Assembly (NCBI GenBank): GCA_023387085.1
Contig: JAEWIL010000033.1
Location: 1 to 16,095, forward strand
Source: Pseudomonadota bacterium
Lineage (GTDB): Bacteria > Pseudomonadota > Alphaproteobacteria > Sphingomonadales > Sphingomonadaceae
Length of the DNA: 16,095 nucleotides
Reading direction: 5' to 3'
The position numbers were made by a program, and so were the translations under genes. This document shows, one piece after another, positions 14,561 through 16,095 of the stretch; position 1 is the first letter of the stretch; the number at the start of each line of letters is the position of its first letter. The notes below the pieces were generated by a model. That model was not told the DNA's origin, searched no databases, and saw only the letters and a program-made list of their open reading frames with translations.

Positions 14561-16089
14561 CGCGCGGGCATGGCATAGATCGAGGGAGCGCCCGGCCCTG
14601 CCGGGAGCTCGAAACCCGTCCACAGACCCACGAGGCACAGCCCGGTCAGCCCGATCGCGATCGAAAAGGGCAGCATCAGCGCAATCAGCGATCCGACCCC
14701 GAAATCCTGCCGCCAACGCTGCGCGAGGACGAGGACGAGGACGAAGTTGGACGCGACCGGGGTGACAATGTTGAAGATCGAGTCGCCCATCCGGTACGCT
14801 GCGGTCGTCATTTCGGGCGACACGCCGAGCAGCATCAGCATCGGCACGACGATCGGCGCCATCGCGCTCCACTTTGCCGACGCCGAGCCGATGACGAGAT
14901 CGAAGACCGACGACATCAGCAGCAGCAGGATCAGCATCACCGGCGTCGCGAGTTGCTGGGCGCGCAGCCAGTCGGCTCCGTTGATCGCCATGACGGGGCC
15001 AAGGTTCGACCAGGCGAACATCGCGATGAAATGCGCGGCGAAGAAGGATATGACCAGAAAGGGCGTCATCGTGGCGAGGCCCTCGGTCATCATCTTGACG
15101 ACGTCGCGGTGCGACGAAACCGTGCCGACCGCAGCACCATAGACCCAGCCGCAGACCAGAAACAGCAGCATGAAGCCCGCGACGAGCGAGGCGTAGAAGG
15201 GTTCGAGCCGTGCGGGACCGGCCGCCTTGGCATCGACAAGGGGCGTATAGCCCGGCCACAGCGTGAGGGCGGCAAAGAGGAGCGCGATCAGGGCGGCGGC
15301 GATGCCGGCGCGGCGCAGCCCATTGCGCTGGCTGGCCTCGTCGGCGTGATCGTCGATTTCGCCCTCGGGCGGCGTCCCGATCCATACACCGAGCCGTGGT
15401 TCGACGATGCGGTCGTTCACGAACCAGGTGATCGGAACCAGGATCAGACCGAGCGCGGCGGTAAAATACCAGTTGCCGAGCGGGTTGAGCATATGATTGG
15501 AGACAAGCAACTGCGTGGCGGACTTGGTGATGCCGAGCATCAGCACGTCGAATTGCCCCGGGAGCAGATTGGCGGCAAACGCCCCCGAAATGCCTGCATA
15601 GGCGATCGCAATCCCTGCCATCGGGTGCCGCCCGGCTGCTGCGAAGATGATCGCCGACAGCGGAATCAGCACCACATAGGCGGCGTCGGCCGCCTGATGC
15701 GACAGCAGGCCGATGAGGAAGATGGCGGGGCTTAGGAACCTGTTCGATACCCCGCGCATCGCGCGCGTCATCAGCGCGGTGAACAATCCCGATCGCTCGG
15801 CGACGGCGGCGCCCAGCATCACCACAAGGATCAGCCCCAGCGGCGGGAAGTTCGCCATCGTATCGGGCATGGCGGTCAGCAGCTTGCCGACATTCTCTGC
15901 CGACAGCAGGCTTTTTGCGGTCAGCGTTTCGCCGCTCACCGGATTGACGGCGCTCCAGCCCGACAGCGCGGCCGCGACCGACACCGCCACCAGCAGCGCG
16001 ATCAGGCCGAGAAAGATGAACACCGGGTCGGGCAGCGCGTTGCCCAGACGCTCGATCCGGTCGAGCCATTTTTTCGTCTTGCCTGACAT
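14557..16089 (-). CDS. AbgT-family transporter
   Basis: This 510-residue inner-membrane protein has many hydrophobic segments. AbgT-family hallmarks include GNALPDPVFIFL near the N-terminus, PPLGLILVVMLGAAVAERSGL, the hairpin-like HQAADAAYVVLIPL, GAFAANLLPGQFD, and SAKWSAMAPIVVPM with YRMGDSIFNIVTP. Trp407, Pro425 and Arg433 keep the 18- and 8-residue spacing of the important Trp, Pro and Arg of YdaH/MtrF, as I recall those structures. Known members import p-aminobenzoyl-glutamate (E. coli AbgT) or export sulfonamides (MtrF, YdaH); the substrate here is unknown. It is the first gene of the operon with the CocE-like hydrolase and LysR regulator. Its promoter lies outside the window, since only 6 nt precede the start. 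Confidence 0.92.
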   Translation of the reverse strand: MSGKTKKWLDRIERLGNALPDPVFIFLGLIALLVAVSVAAALSGWSAVNPVSGETLTAKSLLSAENVGKLLTAMPDTMANFPPLGLILVVMLGAAVAERSGLFTALMTRAMRGVSNRFLSPAIFLIGLLSHQAADAAYVVLIPLSAIIFAAAGRHPMAGIAIAYAGISGAFAANLLPGQFDVLMLGITKSATQLLVSNHMLNPLGNWYFTAALGLILVPITWFVNDRIVEPRLGVWIGTPPEGEIDDHADEASQRNGLRRAGIAAALIALLFAALTLWPGYTPLVDAKAAGPARLEPFYASLVAGFMLLFLVCGWVYGAAVGTVSSHRDVVKMMTEGLATMTPFLVISFFAAHFIAMFAWSNLGPVMAINGADWLRAQQLATPVMLILLLLMSSVFDLVIGSASAKWSAMAPIVVPMLMLLGVSPEMTTAAYRMGDSIFNIVTPVASNFVLVLVLAQRWRQDFGVGSLIALMLPFSIAIGLTGLCLVGLWTGFELPAGPGAPSIYAMPAR

Positions 16090-16095
16090 CGTCGG

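Noticed and set aside
14561..16069. The hydrolase frame on the - strand stays open upstream across the whole transporter gene, suggesting one giant fusion protein
   Set aside because: The upstream part is Arg/Ala/Asp-rich shadow translation of the AbgT gene in another frame. AbgT itself is complete and its stop overlaps the hydrolase ATG.
1..16095. CRISPR arrays, insertion sequences or toxin-antitoxin pairs
   Set aside because: No regularly spaced repeats, transposase motifs or paired small genes were found on either strand.

Overview
The window is GC-rich and looks like the chromosome of a sphingomonad-type alphaproteobacterium (Sphingopyxis/Sphingomonas-like). This placement is an inference from overall base composition, the fabF-mltG order, the tRNA sequence and the family versions present. 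No search was possible.

Region 1 (1-4280, + strand) opens with a rho-independent terminator and a perfect 16-bp palindrome. It continues with fabF (fatty-acid elongation), mltG (peptidoglycan chain-terminating transglycosylase, here with a lipobox), a predicted seven-bladed kelch lipoprotein and an Asp-nucleophile alpha/beta hydrolase. The genes are closely spaced or overlap, so they probably form one transcription unit. Region 2 (4390-5133) holds a 2H phosphoesterase (2'-5' RNA ligase-like) gene and an elongator tRNA-Met with a clear sigma70 promoter.

Region 3 (5134-6560) is AT-richer than its surroundings. It begins directly behind the tRNA and carries a broken family-A DNA polymerase on the - strand. 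The polymerase core is readable, but its 5' part is cut by a frameshift near a CT dinucleotide tract and by an in-frame TGA. This looks like the relic of an element inserted at the tRNA.

Region 4 (6561-8973) is a small redox locus. An SDR dehydrogenase and a frameshifted F420-dependent-NADP-reductase-like gene lie on the - strand, divergent from a LysR regulator.

Region 5 (9047-11713, - strand) is a compact arsenic operon, arsR-arsC-acr3-arsH. It covers As sensing, arsenate reduction, arsenite efflux and organoarsenical oxidation. Two matching inverted repeats upstream of arsR look like ArsR operators. One contains the -10 box and abuts the ATG, so a leaderless arsR mRNA is predicted. A 23-bp imperfect direct repeat flanks the operon.

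Region 6 (11784-16089, - strand) is a three-gene operon: an AbgT-family transporter, a CocE/NonD serine hydrolase (4-nt overlap) and a LysR regulator (2-nt gap). It reads as an uptake-and-hydrolysis module of unknown substrate.

No clearly new defence or mobile system was found. The most notable items are the polymerase relic with its tract-associated frameshift, the paired ars operators with a likely leaderless start, the repeat flanking the ars operon, and the AbgT-CocE pairing.
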